A DNA stretch of 5,850 nucleotides, taken from positions 1-5,850 of the forward strand of contig JAEXXS010000113.1 of the NCBI GenBank assembly GCA_023451915.1, in the 5' to 3' direction. The translations under genes and the position numbers were made by a program. This document shows, piece by piece, positions 1 through 5,850 of this stretch. The stretch's first letter is position 1. Each line of letters starts with the position of its first letter. The DNA is from Pseudomonadota bacterium. GTDB taxonomy: Bacteria; Pseudomonadota; Alphaproteobacteria; Rhizobiales; Rhizobiaceae. The notes under the pieces were generated by a model. That model was given only the letters and a program-made list of their open reading frames with translations. It ran no database searches and was not told where the DNA came from.

Positions 1-809
1 TCTGGCTGGGCGTGACGCTCGTCAATCGCGCCACCTTTCCGGCGCAACTGACCCAAGAGGGGAAAACGTTCCTCCATGTTGCCGAGGATACGGTGCGGCA
101 GTTTTACGCCACCCGCAAAAGTCTGCAGCCAAGCCGACAGGGGCAGAATCCAGCGCTAAAATTTTCCGCCCTGCATACTTTGACCGTGACATTCTTCCCG
201 CAATGGCTGAAGGGGATAGATGCGGCCATCGGCAATATTCACTCCCAACTCGCACCGGATCGCGGCGGGTTTGAAGACAATATTGCGACCCTGACCGAAG
301 GCGAGGTCGATTTCTTCCTGACCTATGCGCATCCAACAGTTCCGATCCTCATCGACAGGGAACGCTTTCCGTCGATCGTTCTCGGCACAGAGCGGCTCAT
401 TCCGGTGTCGTTGCCATCCGACGATGGGCCTTTGCTGGATCACGCGATCAAGACCGGCGCTCCACTTCCCTATCTCAGCTATGGGGACTTTTCCTTTTTT
501 GGCGCGGCCCTGGCGCAGAAATTTATGTCCGGTCCCAATTTTTCGCGCAAGGTCGTGCATGAAAACACCATGTCCATCGGCCTCAAAGCCATGGTTCAGG
601 CCGGATGGGGCATGGCCTGGCTGCCGGAAAGTCTTGTGCAGGAAGAGATCAGTTGTGGCGATATTGTGCCTGCATCGGTCGATCCCTATTGGGATCTGAC
701 GACGGAAATTCGCATCTTCCGCCACGATACGCCACTTTCGCCGCGGGCCGAAAGCCTGTGGAGCTTTTTGCAGGCAAAAGACGGTGCAGTTGCAGAAAAC
801 AGCGATTGA
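1..809 (+). CDS. LysR-type transcriptional regulator, 5' truncated by the window edge
   Basis: One-component DNA-binding regulator acting in the cytoplasm. The frame is open from the left edge (first whole codon at 3-5) to TGA at 807-809, giving 268 visible residues. The GTG at 12 is internal, because the codons before it (W-L-G) belong to the conserved end of the LysR helix-turn-helix domain, LGVTLVNR followed by QLTQEGK. LysR proteins are usually about 300 residues, so roughly 30 N-terminal residues, including most of the helix-turn-helix, are missing. A linker helix follows, then the two-lobed effector-binding domain from about visible residue 50 (LKFSALHTLTVTFFPQWL) to near the C-terminus, with EGEVDFFLTY and GWGMAWLPESLV as typical family stretches. 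From memory, the effector domain resembles the hypochlorite-responsive HypT/YjiE branch (AHSLSL...LLP, GCGIAWLPE), but that likeness does not establish its ligand. It lies 65 bp upstream of a co-directional transporter gene, which it may control. Family assignment is firm; target and effector are unknown. Confidence 0.93.
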   Translation, partial: WLGVTLVNRATFPAQLTQEGKTFLHVAEDTVRQFYATRKSLQPSRQGQNPALKFSALHTLTVTFFPQWLKGIDAAIGNIHSQLAPDRGGFEDNIATLTEGEVDFFLTYAHPTVPILIDRERFPSIVLGTERLIPVSLPSDDGPLLDHAIKTGAPLPYLSYGDFSFFGAALAQKFMSGPNFSRKVVHENTMSIGLKAMVQAGWGMAWLPESLVQEEISCGDIVPASVDPYWDLTTEIRIFRHDTPLSPRAESLWSFLQAKDGAVAENSD

Positions 810-855
810 CAGGGCGCTATGCGCAGCGCTGTAAATGCTCGCACTTTATTCGGCC

Positions 856-864
856 GGAGAGGGA
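856..864 (+). promoter_or_regulatory. Ribosome binding site of the MFS transporter gene
   Basis: The purine run GGAGAGGGA ends 10 bases before the ATG at 875. It is the only good Shine-Dalgarno match near the possible starts, and it fixes the start at 875 although the reading frame is open much further upstream, inside the regulator gene. The rest of the 65-bp gap (810-874) holds no convincing promoter, which favours read-through from the regulator gene. Confidence 0.7.
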
Positions 865-874
865 CATAGACGGC

Positions 875-2185
875 ATGAAGATCACCATCGAACAATCGCT
901 CGATCAGGCGGGGACGGGCGCATTCCAGCGGGGCTTGCTCGGGGTTTTCGGTCTCGTCTGGGCAGCTGACGCGATGCAGGTTCTGGCTGTCGGCTTCACC
1001 GCCGCCTCAATCGCCAAAACATTCGGGCTGACCGTGCCCCAGGCATTGCAAACTGGGACGCTTTTCTTCTTCGGCATGTTGGTCGGGGCAGCCGTTTTCG
1101 GCAGGCTCGCCGATAAATATGGCCGTCGCCGCGTACTACTGATCACCGTCGCGTGCGATGCCGTGTTTGGTCTGCTTTCGGCCTTTGCGCCGGGATTCGA
1201 AGTTCTGCTTGCGCTGCGTTTCCTGACCGGCGTGGCCGTCGGCGGAACGCTGCCCGTGGATTATGCCATGATGGCCGAATTTCTGCCCTCCAAGAACCGG
1301 GGGCGCTGGCTGGTCATGCTGGAAGGTTTCTGGGCAGTGGGTACCGTTGTCATCGCGCTTGCCGCATGGGCTGCAAGTCTCGCCGGTGTCGAGGATGCCT
1401 GGCGCTATATTTTCGTCGTCACCGCAGCGCCTGCGCTTATCGGTATCTGGTTGCGCCTCTGGGTGCCGGAATCGCCGATGCATCTTCTGAAATCCGGTCG
1501 CGCGGATGAAGCAAAAGCGGTCATGAACCGCGTTTTGCGCCGCAATGGCAAGCCGGAACTGCCGCCGAAGGCGCGGCTGGAAGCGCCGCTTCTTGTAACG
1601 AATGAACGGCTTTTGTCGCCAGCGCTGCGCCAGCGGACGCTCGCCACACTGGCGATCTGGTTTCTCGTTTCGGTGTCCTATTACGGCATCTTCACCTGGA
1701 TACCGGCCAAGCTCGCCGGTGACGGTTTCGGCTTCGTGCGCGGCTATGGCTTTCTGGTCGTGGTGGCGCTGGCGCAATTGCCAGGCTACGCGCTTGCCGC
1801 CTATGGCGTCGAAACATGGGGCCGCCGCAAGACGCTGATCAGCTTCCTGTTTATCAGCGCTGCGGCCTGCGCCTTGTTCACGGTCGCGGATAGCTCGGCT
1901 GTTGTCGGCGCATCGATCCTGATCATGAGCTTCGCGCTGTTAGGCACATGGGGTGCGCTCTACGCCTTCACGCCAGAGCTTTATCCGACAGCCCTGCGTG
2001 CCAGCGGGATGGGCGCGGCGGGCGCCATGGCGCGCCTCGGCGGTCTTCTGGCGCCATCAGCTCTGGCCATCGTCATCAGCCAGAGCTTCAACGTGGCTGT
2101 GGCCATGTTTGCGGGCCTTCTGGCTCTCGCGGGCGTGATCGCGTTCCTCATCAATGTCGAAACGCGCCAGCAGGCTTTGAACTGA
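875..2185 (+). CDS. MFS transporter, SV2/NiaP-like or metabolite:H+ symporter type
   Basis: Inner-membrane secondary transporter of 436 residues, probably moving a small organic acid or similar metabolite in symport with protons. About twelve hydrophobic segments are visible: six before residue 197, a charged cytoplasmic loop at about 200-255, and six after it. Family marks are an acidic residue in TM1 (WAADAMQVLAVGF, D32), the MFS loop motif GRLADKYGRR at 76-85 and its weaker repeat GVETWGRRKT in the second half (311-320), RFLTGVAVGG at 115-124 (motif B), PESP at 198-201 ending the first half, and FTPELYPTALRASG at 365-378. The PESP and TPELYPT patterns place it with the sugar-porter/SV2/NiaP and aromatic-acid symporter groups. 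The TM1 stretch ADAMQ is closer to SV2/NiaP-like proteins than to the DGYD/DGFD of aromatic acid symporters. The ATG at 875 is chosen because a strong ribosome binding site precedes it and TM1 follows at the usual distance. It follows a LysR gene on the same strand and probably belongs to the same transcript. The substrate is unknown. Confidence 0.9.
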   Translation: MKITIEQSLDQAGTGAFQRGLLGVFGLVWAADAMQVLAVGFTAASIAKTFGLTVPQALQTGTLFFFGMLVGAAVFGRLADKYGRRRVLLITVACDAVFGLLSAFAPGFEVLLALRFLTGVAVGGTLPVDYAMMAEFLPSKNRGRWLVMLEGFWAVGTVVIALAAWAASLAGVEDAWRYIFVVTAAPALIGIWLRLWVPESPMHLLKSGRADEAKAVMNRVLRRNGKPELPPKARLEAPLLVTNERLLSPALRQRTLATLAIWFLVSVSYYGIFTWIPAKLAGDGFGFVRGYGFLVVVALAQLPGYALAAYGVETWGRRKTLISFLFISAAACALFTVADSSAVVGASILIMSFALLGTWGALYAFTPELYPTALRASGMGAAGAMARLGGLLAPSALAIVISQSFNVAVAMFAGLLALAGVIAFLINVETRQQALN

Positions 2186-2188
2186 GGC

Positions 2189-2827
2189 TCATAGCGCCTT
2201 TCGGAATGTCAGATTGAGGCGAACACGACCAACCTTGTCGCGTTCACCATCTTTCAACGCCAATATGCCGTGATAGAAAAGCCGCGATGGCCCGCCCCAG
2301 ACGACCACATCTCCATGATGCAACGGGTATTTGGCAATCGGGTCGTTGCGCTTGAGGCCACCAAACTGGAAGGTCGCCGGAAGACCGAGCGAAACCGACA
2401 CAATCGGATTGGTAAAATCGCGTTCGTCCTTGTCCTGATGCAAGGATAGTTTTGCGCCGGGCTCATACCGATTGACCAGGCAGGCATCTGGCGAAAAATC
2501 GGGATAACCGGCCTGTCGGGCCGCGTTTTCCGCGAGATTGCGAAAGGCGTCCGGCATTGCGGGCCATGGTTTCCCGGTTTCGGGGTCATTGGCGCTATAG
2601 CGGTAGCCGCTTTTATCGGTCACCCAGCCTGCCTGTCCACAATTGGTCATGGCGACCGACATGCGATAACCGCCGGGCGTTACCATATGCCGAAACGGCG
2701 CGGCGGCACTGACATCCGCCAACGATTTTAGAATAGACTCTTCATCGGGCAATGCGAAGCCGCGCAGAAGCATCGCACCGGGCGCAAGAATCTCCACAGG
2801 TTCAAGCTGATCGAACAAATCTCTCAT
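2189..2827 (-). CDS. alkB: AlkB, alpha-ketoglutarate-dependent dioxygenase for alkylated-base repair
   Basis: Cytoplasmic Fe(II)/2-oxoglutarate dioxygenase that oxidatively demethylates 1-methyladenine and 3-methylcytosine, releasing formaldehyde and restoring the base. The 212 residues align with E. coli AlkB (216) almost without gaps. Iron ligands are H130 and D132 (SLHQDKDE) and H186 (LFYHGI). The 2-oxoglutarate contacts are N119 and Y121 (VNRYEPG) and R203 and R209 (RVRLNLTFR). The nucleotide-recognition lid contains MVTPGGYRMSVAMTNCG, with W68 and Y75 at the positions of the E. coli base-contacting W69 and Y76. Each residue is one lower than in E. coli, which supports the ATG at 2825-2827 (MRDLF against E. 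coli MLDLF). The frame also permits a TTG start at 2878, but that would add 17 unrelated residues and begin at the foot of a hairpin. The Shine-Dalgarno match before the chosen ATG is poor. No ada, aidB or other alkylation-repair gene is visible nearby, so it appears to be a single-gene unit. Confidence 0.97.
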   Translation of the reverse strand: MRDLFDQLEPVEILAPGAMLLRGFALPDEESILKSLADVSAAAPFRHMVTPGGYRMSVAMTNCGQAGWVTDKSGYRYSANDPETGKPWPAMPDAFRNLAENAARQAGYPDFSPDACLVNRYEPGAKLSLHQDKDERDFTNPIVSVSLGLPATFQFGGLKRNDPIAKYPLHHGDVVVWGGPSRLFYHGILALKDGERDKVGRVRLNLTFRKAL

Positions 2828-2837
2828 AAGGCTTTTT

Positions 2838-2853
2838 AGCACAAAGCAGCACA
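2838..2853. repeat. Hexamer direct repeat in the alkB upstream region
   Basis: AGCACA occurs at 2838-2843 and again at 2848-2853 (TGTGCT twice on the alkB coding strand). The copies are spaced exactly 10 bases apart, one helical turn, and lie 11-26 bases before the alkB start. Same-face spacing is what a regulator site would show, but two hexamers in a gap this small can easily arise by chance. I recognise no known operator, and no alphaproteobacterial LexA-type box (GTTC-N7-GTTC) in the gap. Confidence 0.25.
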
Positions 2854-2880
2854 GAAACGTCCCGGAATCTGTTTTCAAAT

Positions 2881-2904
2881 TGAAGCCCCCTGACGGGGGC
2901 TTCA
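2881..2904 (-). terminator. Hairpin terminator of the autotransporter gene
   Basis: A perfect 10-bp inverted repeat, TGAAGCCCCC at 2881-2890 and GGGGGCTTCA at 2895-2904, encloses a 4-base loop (TGAC). It lies 17 bases beyond the autotransporter stop codon, where a terminator belongs. In the minus-strand transcript the stem is followed by AUUUG, so the U-run is short and termination may be incomplete. Any read-through would continue into alkB, which has the same orientation. Confidence 0.8.
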
Positions 2905-2921
2905 GATTGTTATCAGGGAGA

Positions 2922-5850
2922 CTACCAGTTCACCTTGAAGCCGAGCGTTCCCTTGAGGCTGTAGTTATCGCCAAAGTCCGCGAAACTGGTCTTGACCATG
3001 CCTTCGCCGAATAGAGCATATTTGCCATCAGCCCAGGCATAGGTTCCGCCAGCCCCGATGCCGCCCCAGGTTTTGTCGTTTTCGCTTTTGAAATCCACGC
3101 CGCTCGCACGGATCTTATAATCGTCCATGAACTCCTGATAGAGATTGGCGGCGAGATAAAGATTGGTCTGTGTCAGCCGGTTGTTACCGTCGCGCCAAGC
3201 ATTGCGATATTCCGCCGCCAGCCCAATGCGAGCATTCAGGCTGTCGCCGTTGCGCAGATCGACCGGCACCCCCGCGACATCGTGGAAACTGTCGAAATCC
3301 ACCGACGACCAGACAAGTTGAGCCTGCGGCGTGATCGACCAATGCTCGTTGACTTCAATACGCCGTCCGCCTTCGAGGCTGAGCCCATAGCCAAAGCCCT
3401 TATTGCCATCGGCCAAAGATTTTTCGAGCGTATCGGAAACCAGTTTGCTGTCATACCAGGTCAGTTGAAGCTGTCCGTCGAGATAGTAGCCATTATTGCC
3501 ATACCAGGTGAGGGCCCCGCCCACGCCCCATCCGTCTGTGTCGATGGTGCCGTCGCCGCTGAATGACGAGATATCGCTGCTGGCTTTGCCATATTGCGCG
3601 GTGAAGCTGCCGATCAGGCGACCGGATTGGCTTTCCTGAAACAGCGCATCGATACCCGCCTGCATGACGAAGACGCCAATATCCTGCGTCACACCCGCCG
3701 TGGAACCATGGGCAGCAAATTTGCTGTGCGCTCCCTCAATGCGTCCCCAGACGCCATATTTGTCGATGGCGATATCTGGTCCCGCCGTCGCATGACCGTC
3801 TTTCACATCGACACTCGGCAAAACGTCATCGTTCCAGTATCGATTGCCGACGCGCTGCTGCAAGCTTGGCATCTGGTTCAATGCCTGCATATTGCGCGTA
3901 TAGCCTTCATAGATCGGCATGGACGGATTATAGCGCGTCTCGCCATTCGCCCCCGTGTTGTGCAGATAAAAGCCGCCATCGCCCGACAGGACAACACTCT
4001 TCACGGTCGCCGATGAAGAGCGTGCTTCAGGTACCGCAGGCGAGGGTGCTTCGGTCGTTTCATCGGCAGTTGCGGTGATTTGATAGGCATAGACGCCGTC
4101 CAATACAGCCGCTTCACCATCCGCCGTTGTATAGTCGCCGGCCAGTTCGAATGTACCGGCAGCATTACCTGCTATCTCAATGATTTTAGTGCCATCGGCA
4201 ATCTGCGTGCTGGCGTCGCCTTGGGAAACCAGTCTCAACTGGCTGGTGCCATAACTATTGCCACCGATGACAAGATGGCTGGTTTCGCTTTTATGCGCTC
4301 CCACGCCCGTGGCGATTTCGACCGTGCCGCCTTTGCCGATATAATCACCTTTGACAGTCAGTGTGCCGATACCATTTTCACCGGGAGCGACAACGCCGCC
4401 GGTTTCATTGGTCACGGATTGGACGCTGCCGACGCCGCTTAACCGCCCGGCTCTTGCAACGCGAACCGATGTGTAATTGTCTCCGTCGAAGATCAACGTC
4501 CCGCCAACGACAGCCGACTTGCCGGTAAAGCTGTTATCAGCGGTCAGCCGCAATTCACCTGCGCCGCGCTTGATCAGTCCGCCAATACCGGAAATGGAAT
4601 TGGACCAGGTCGATGAATAACCTTGTGTATTGACGTCGAAGCCTTCCGCGTAGCGGAATTTCATCGGGCCGTTAATCGCAGCGCCGAGGTTCAGAAGACC
4701 TTGCCCGTAGATTTCGGTCGGACCGATATGGGTGGCGGTGGTCAGCAGGGTTTCAATGGTCTGCCGCGCATTCATATAGGGAAAAGCCTGACGCACAACC
4801 GCGGCGGCCCCGGCAACGTGGGGCGTCGCCATGGAGGTGCCTTGCATGTAGGAATAACCGCCGCCGGGATAGGTCGAGTAAACGGGACCGCCATTATCGC
4901 CGCCCGGAGCCGCCATGCACCATTCGGCGGCAATACCGCAGCGATTGCTGTAGCTTGCTATATGCCGGTTCGGACCCACGGAAACGACGGCGATGATCGA
5001 GCCTCTCAAATCGGAGAAGTCCAGATTGGCGACAGCCGGATCATTCGGCGCCAAAAGGTGGAATGTGTCTGGATTGTTCGTGTTGAGATCGCGTCGGCGG
5101 CCATCGACGAATTTATATTTGCCGAGCGCGGTGTTGTGCGGCGTTATCGCGGGAAAAAGGGCGCTCCCGCTCGGATGTGCCGACGAAATCGGCTGCACCT
5201 TGTAATCGTTGCCGGCCGCGAAAACCATCACGATATCGGCTTTGGCGGCGACTTTCAGCGCTTCATAATCATTTTTGAGATAACCGCCATAGAGGATCGC
5301 CTGATAGTTCAATTCTCGGTAATGGGGGTTGTTGTAAGGGGTAGGAAAGACGTAGGGGCCATAGCTGCCATTGAGAACCTTGACCTTGGTTGTTGATGCG
5401 TAGCGCAGCGCCCTGTTGACCGCATCATATTCTCGGTCCGGTACGATGGCCCGCAAGGCGAGGATTTGTGCATCATAGGCAACGCCATGCATGCCGGTTC
5501 CGTTGCGGGCTGCCGCGATGGTGCCGCTGACATGCGTTCCGTGCCCGATAGGCCTGCCGTTTTCTTGAAGGTCCCGAACATCCCGTTCGTGCATGTAAGT
5601 GCCGAAGTTTCTCGACCAGGGATGAACCTTCCCGGCAAACTCCGGATGGTAGATATCAATGCCCGTGTCGAGCACGGCGACTGTGATGCCTTTGCCAGTA
5701 AAGCCTCGCCGATAGGCGGGCATCGGGTTGATCATCGGCAAACCCCAGCTTGCCAGATATTCCGCATCGGATGTGAATGTTCGCGATGGTTCCGCTTGTT
5801 GTGCCGATGAATAAGAAGGAAATAGATAAATAGTCGCAGCTAATAATCGA
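2922..5850 (-). CDS. Subtilisin-like (S8) serine protease autotransporter, 5' truncated by the window edge
   Basis: Type Va secreted protease: a periplasm-crossing passenger exported through its own outer-membrane barrel. The frame is open from the right edge (last whole codon 5847-5849) to TAG at 2922-2924, giving 975 visible residues; the start lies outside. Order of parts: end of a signal peptide (to about 5802), EYLASWGLPMINPMPAY leading into the S8 domain (about 5690-4737), a passenger-associated transport repeat (4586-4488, GAGELRLTADNSFTG then GGTL), further beta-rich repeats (VVAPGENGIGTLTVKGDY), a Thr/Ser/Pro/Ala-rich linker (about 4073-3996), a linker helix (NMQALNQMPSLQQRVGNRYW), and the beta-barrel (3758-2925) ending in FKVNW with the usual aromatic last residue. 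The triad is intact: Asp in VAVLDTGID (5667-5669), His in GHGTHVSG (5541-5543), Ser in GTSMATPHVAG (4833-4835), with the oxyanion Asn in AAGND (5208-5210). SphB1, NalP and Serratia SSP share this architecture. The substrate is unknown, and whether the passenger is released or stays on the surface cannot be told. A hairpin terminator follows the gene. Confidence 0.95.
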   Translation of the reverse strand, partial: RLLAATIYLFPSYSSAQQAEPSRTFTSDAEYLASWGLPMINPMPAYRRGFTGKGITVAVLDTGIDIYHPEFAGKVHPWSRNFGTYMHERDVRDLQENGRPIGHGTHVSGTIAAARNGTGMHGVAYDAQILALRAIVPDREYDAVNRALRYASTTKVKVLNGSYGPYVFPTPYNNPHYRELNYQAILYGGYLKNDYEALKVAAKADIVMVFAAGNDYKVQPISSAHPSGSALFPAITPHNTALGKYKFVDGRRRDLNTNNPDTFHLLAPNDPAVANLDFSDLRGSIIAVVSVGPNRHIASYSNRCGIAAEWCMAAPGGDNGGPVYSTYPGGGYSYMQGTSMATPHVAGAAAVVRQAFPYMNARQTIETLLTTATHIGPTEIYGQGLLNLGAAINGPMKFRYAEGFDVNTQGYSSTWSNSISGIGGLIKRGAGELRLTADNSFTGKSAVVGGTLIFDGDNYTSVRVARAGRLSGVGSVQSVTNETGGVVAPGENGIGTLTVKGDYIGKGGTVEIATGVGAHKSETSHLVIGGNSYGTSQLRLVSQGDASTQIADGTKIIEIAGNAAGTFELAGDYTTADGEAAVLDGVYAYQITATADETTEAPSPAVPEARSSSATVKSVVLSGDGGFYLHNTGANGETRYNPSMPIYEGYTRNMQALNQMPSLQQRVGNRYWNDDVLPSVDVKDGHATAGPDIAIDKYGVWGRIEGAHSKFAAHGSTAGVTQDIGVFVMQAGIDALFQESQSGRLIGSFTAQYGKASSDISSFSGDGTIDTDGWGVGGALTWYGNNGYYLDGQLQLTWYDSKLVSDTLEKSLADGNKGFGYGLSLEGGRRIEVNEHWSITPQAQLVWSSVDFDSFHDVAGVPVDLRNGDSLNARIGLAAEYRNAWRDGNNRLTQTNLYLAANLYQEFMDDYKIRASGVDFKSENDKTWGGIGAGGTYAWADGKYALFGEGMVKTSFADFGDNYSLKGTLGFKVNW
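5802..5849 (-). other. C-terminal part of the autotransporter signal peptide (region encoding it)
   Basis: Reading the protease frame upstream of its first in-window start gives RLLAATIYLFPSYSSA and then QQAEPSRTF. This is the hydrophobic core and small-residue end of a Sec signal peptide, with likely cleavage after SSA, around 5802. There is no ATG, GTG or TTG codon in this frame between 5742 and 5849, so the charged N-terminus and start codon lie beyond 5850. The DNA here is visibly AT-richer than the rest of the gene. The exact cleavage site is inferred. Confidence 0.7.

Noticed and set aside
814..829. Small inverted repeat GCGCT/AGCGC after the regulator stop, as a possible terminator
   Set aside because: The stem is only 5 bp with a 6-base loop and no T-run follows it, so it is unlikely to stop transcription before the transporter.
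605..874. 90-codon N-terminal extension of the transporter frame into the regulator gene
   Set aside because: The extension is a frame-shifted shadow of the regulator, is rich in Arg and Cys, and has no transporter-like sequence. The ATG at 875 has a good ribosome binding site.
1136..1777. 213-codon minus-strand frame opposite the transporter
   Set aside because: It is a shadow of the transporter gene, rich in Arg, His and Gln, with no recognisable domain and no ribosome binding site that I could see.
2185..2199. AGGC/GCCT mini-hairpin across the convergent stops, followed by TT, as a bidirectional terminator
   Set aside because: A 4-bp stem with a 7-base loop is too weak to call, and no U-run follows on the minus strand.
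2828..2880. TTGAAA on the alkB strand near 2878 as a -35 promoter element
   Set aside because: No acceptable -10 hexamer is seen at 16-18 bases from it, and it overlaps the tail of the terminator hairpin.
4623..5396. 257-codon open frame on the plus strand, antisense to the autotransporter protease domain
   Set aside because: Its translation shows no recognisable motif, it lies wholly opposite an unambiguous protease gene, and long antisense frames are common in GC-biased coding DNA.

Overview
The window reads as ordinary Gram-negative chromosome. It is moderately GC-rich and densely coded, with four protein genes, no RNA genes, no insertion sequences and no CRISPR array. An outer-membrane autotransporter requires a Gram-negative cell. 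The overall style (GC-biased third positions, compact spacing, an AlkB of the E. coli type, an S8 protease autotransporter) is compatible with an alphaproteobacterium of the Brucella/Ochrobactrum/Rhizobiales type. That placement is an impression from the sequence, not a demonstrated assignment.

Left part, plus strand: positions 1-809 hold the 3' nine-tenths of a LysR-type transcriptional regulator whose DNA-binding N-terminus lies off the left edge. After a 65-bp gap comes a complete 436-residue major facilitator superfamily transporter (875-2185) with a good ribosome binding site. The two genes are co-directional and probably co-transcribed, so the regulator may respond to the small organic molecule that the transporter carries. 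The substrate cannot be read from the sequence.

Middle, minus strand: alkB (2189-2827) encodes an Fe(II)/2-oxoglutarate-dependent dioxygenase that repairs alkylated nucleic acid bases. All catalytic residues are intact, each offset by exactly one from its E. coli equivalent. It converges on the transporter, with only 3 bp between the two stop codons. Its 94-bp upstream gap holds a perfect 10-bp hairpin, read as the terminator of the next gene, and a short direct repeat.

Right part, minus strand: 2922 to the right edge is a large subtilisin-like (S8) serine protease autotransporter. The catalytic triad, a passenger-associated repeat, a linker and a C-terminal beta-barrel are all visible. Its reading frame stays open to the right edge, and the C-terminal part of a signal peptide is visible there. 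The true start codon is therefore outside the window, and the first in-window start (around 5741) is not the real one.

The three units (regulator plus transporter, DNA repair, secreted protease) show no obvious shared pathway. I see no previously undescribed multi-gene system. The most interesting items are the secreted protease and the unknown ligand of the regulator/transporter pair.
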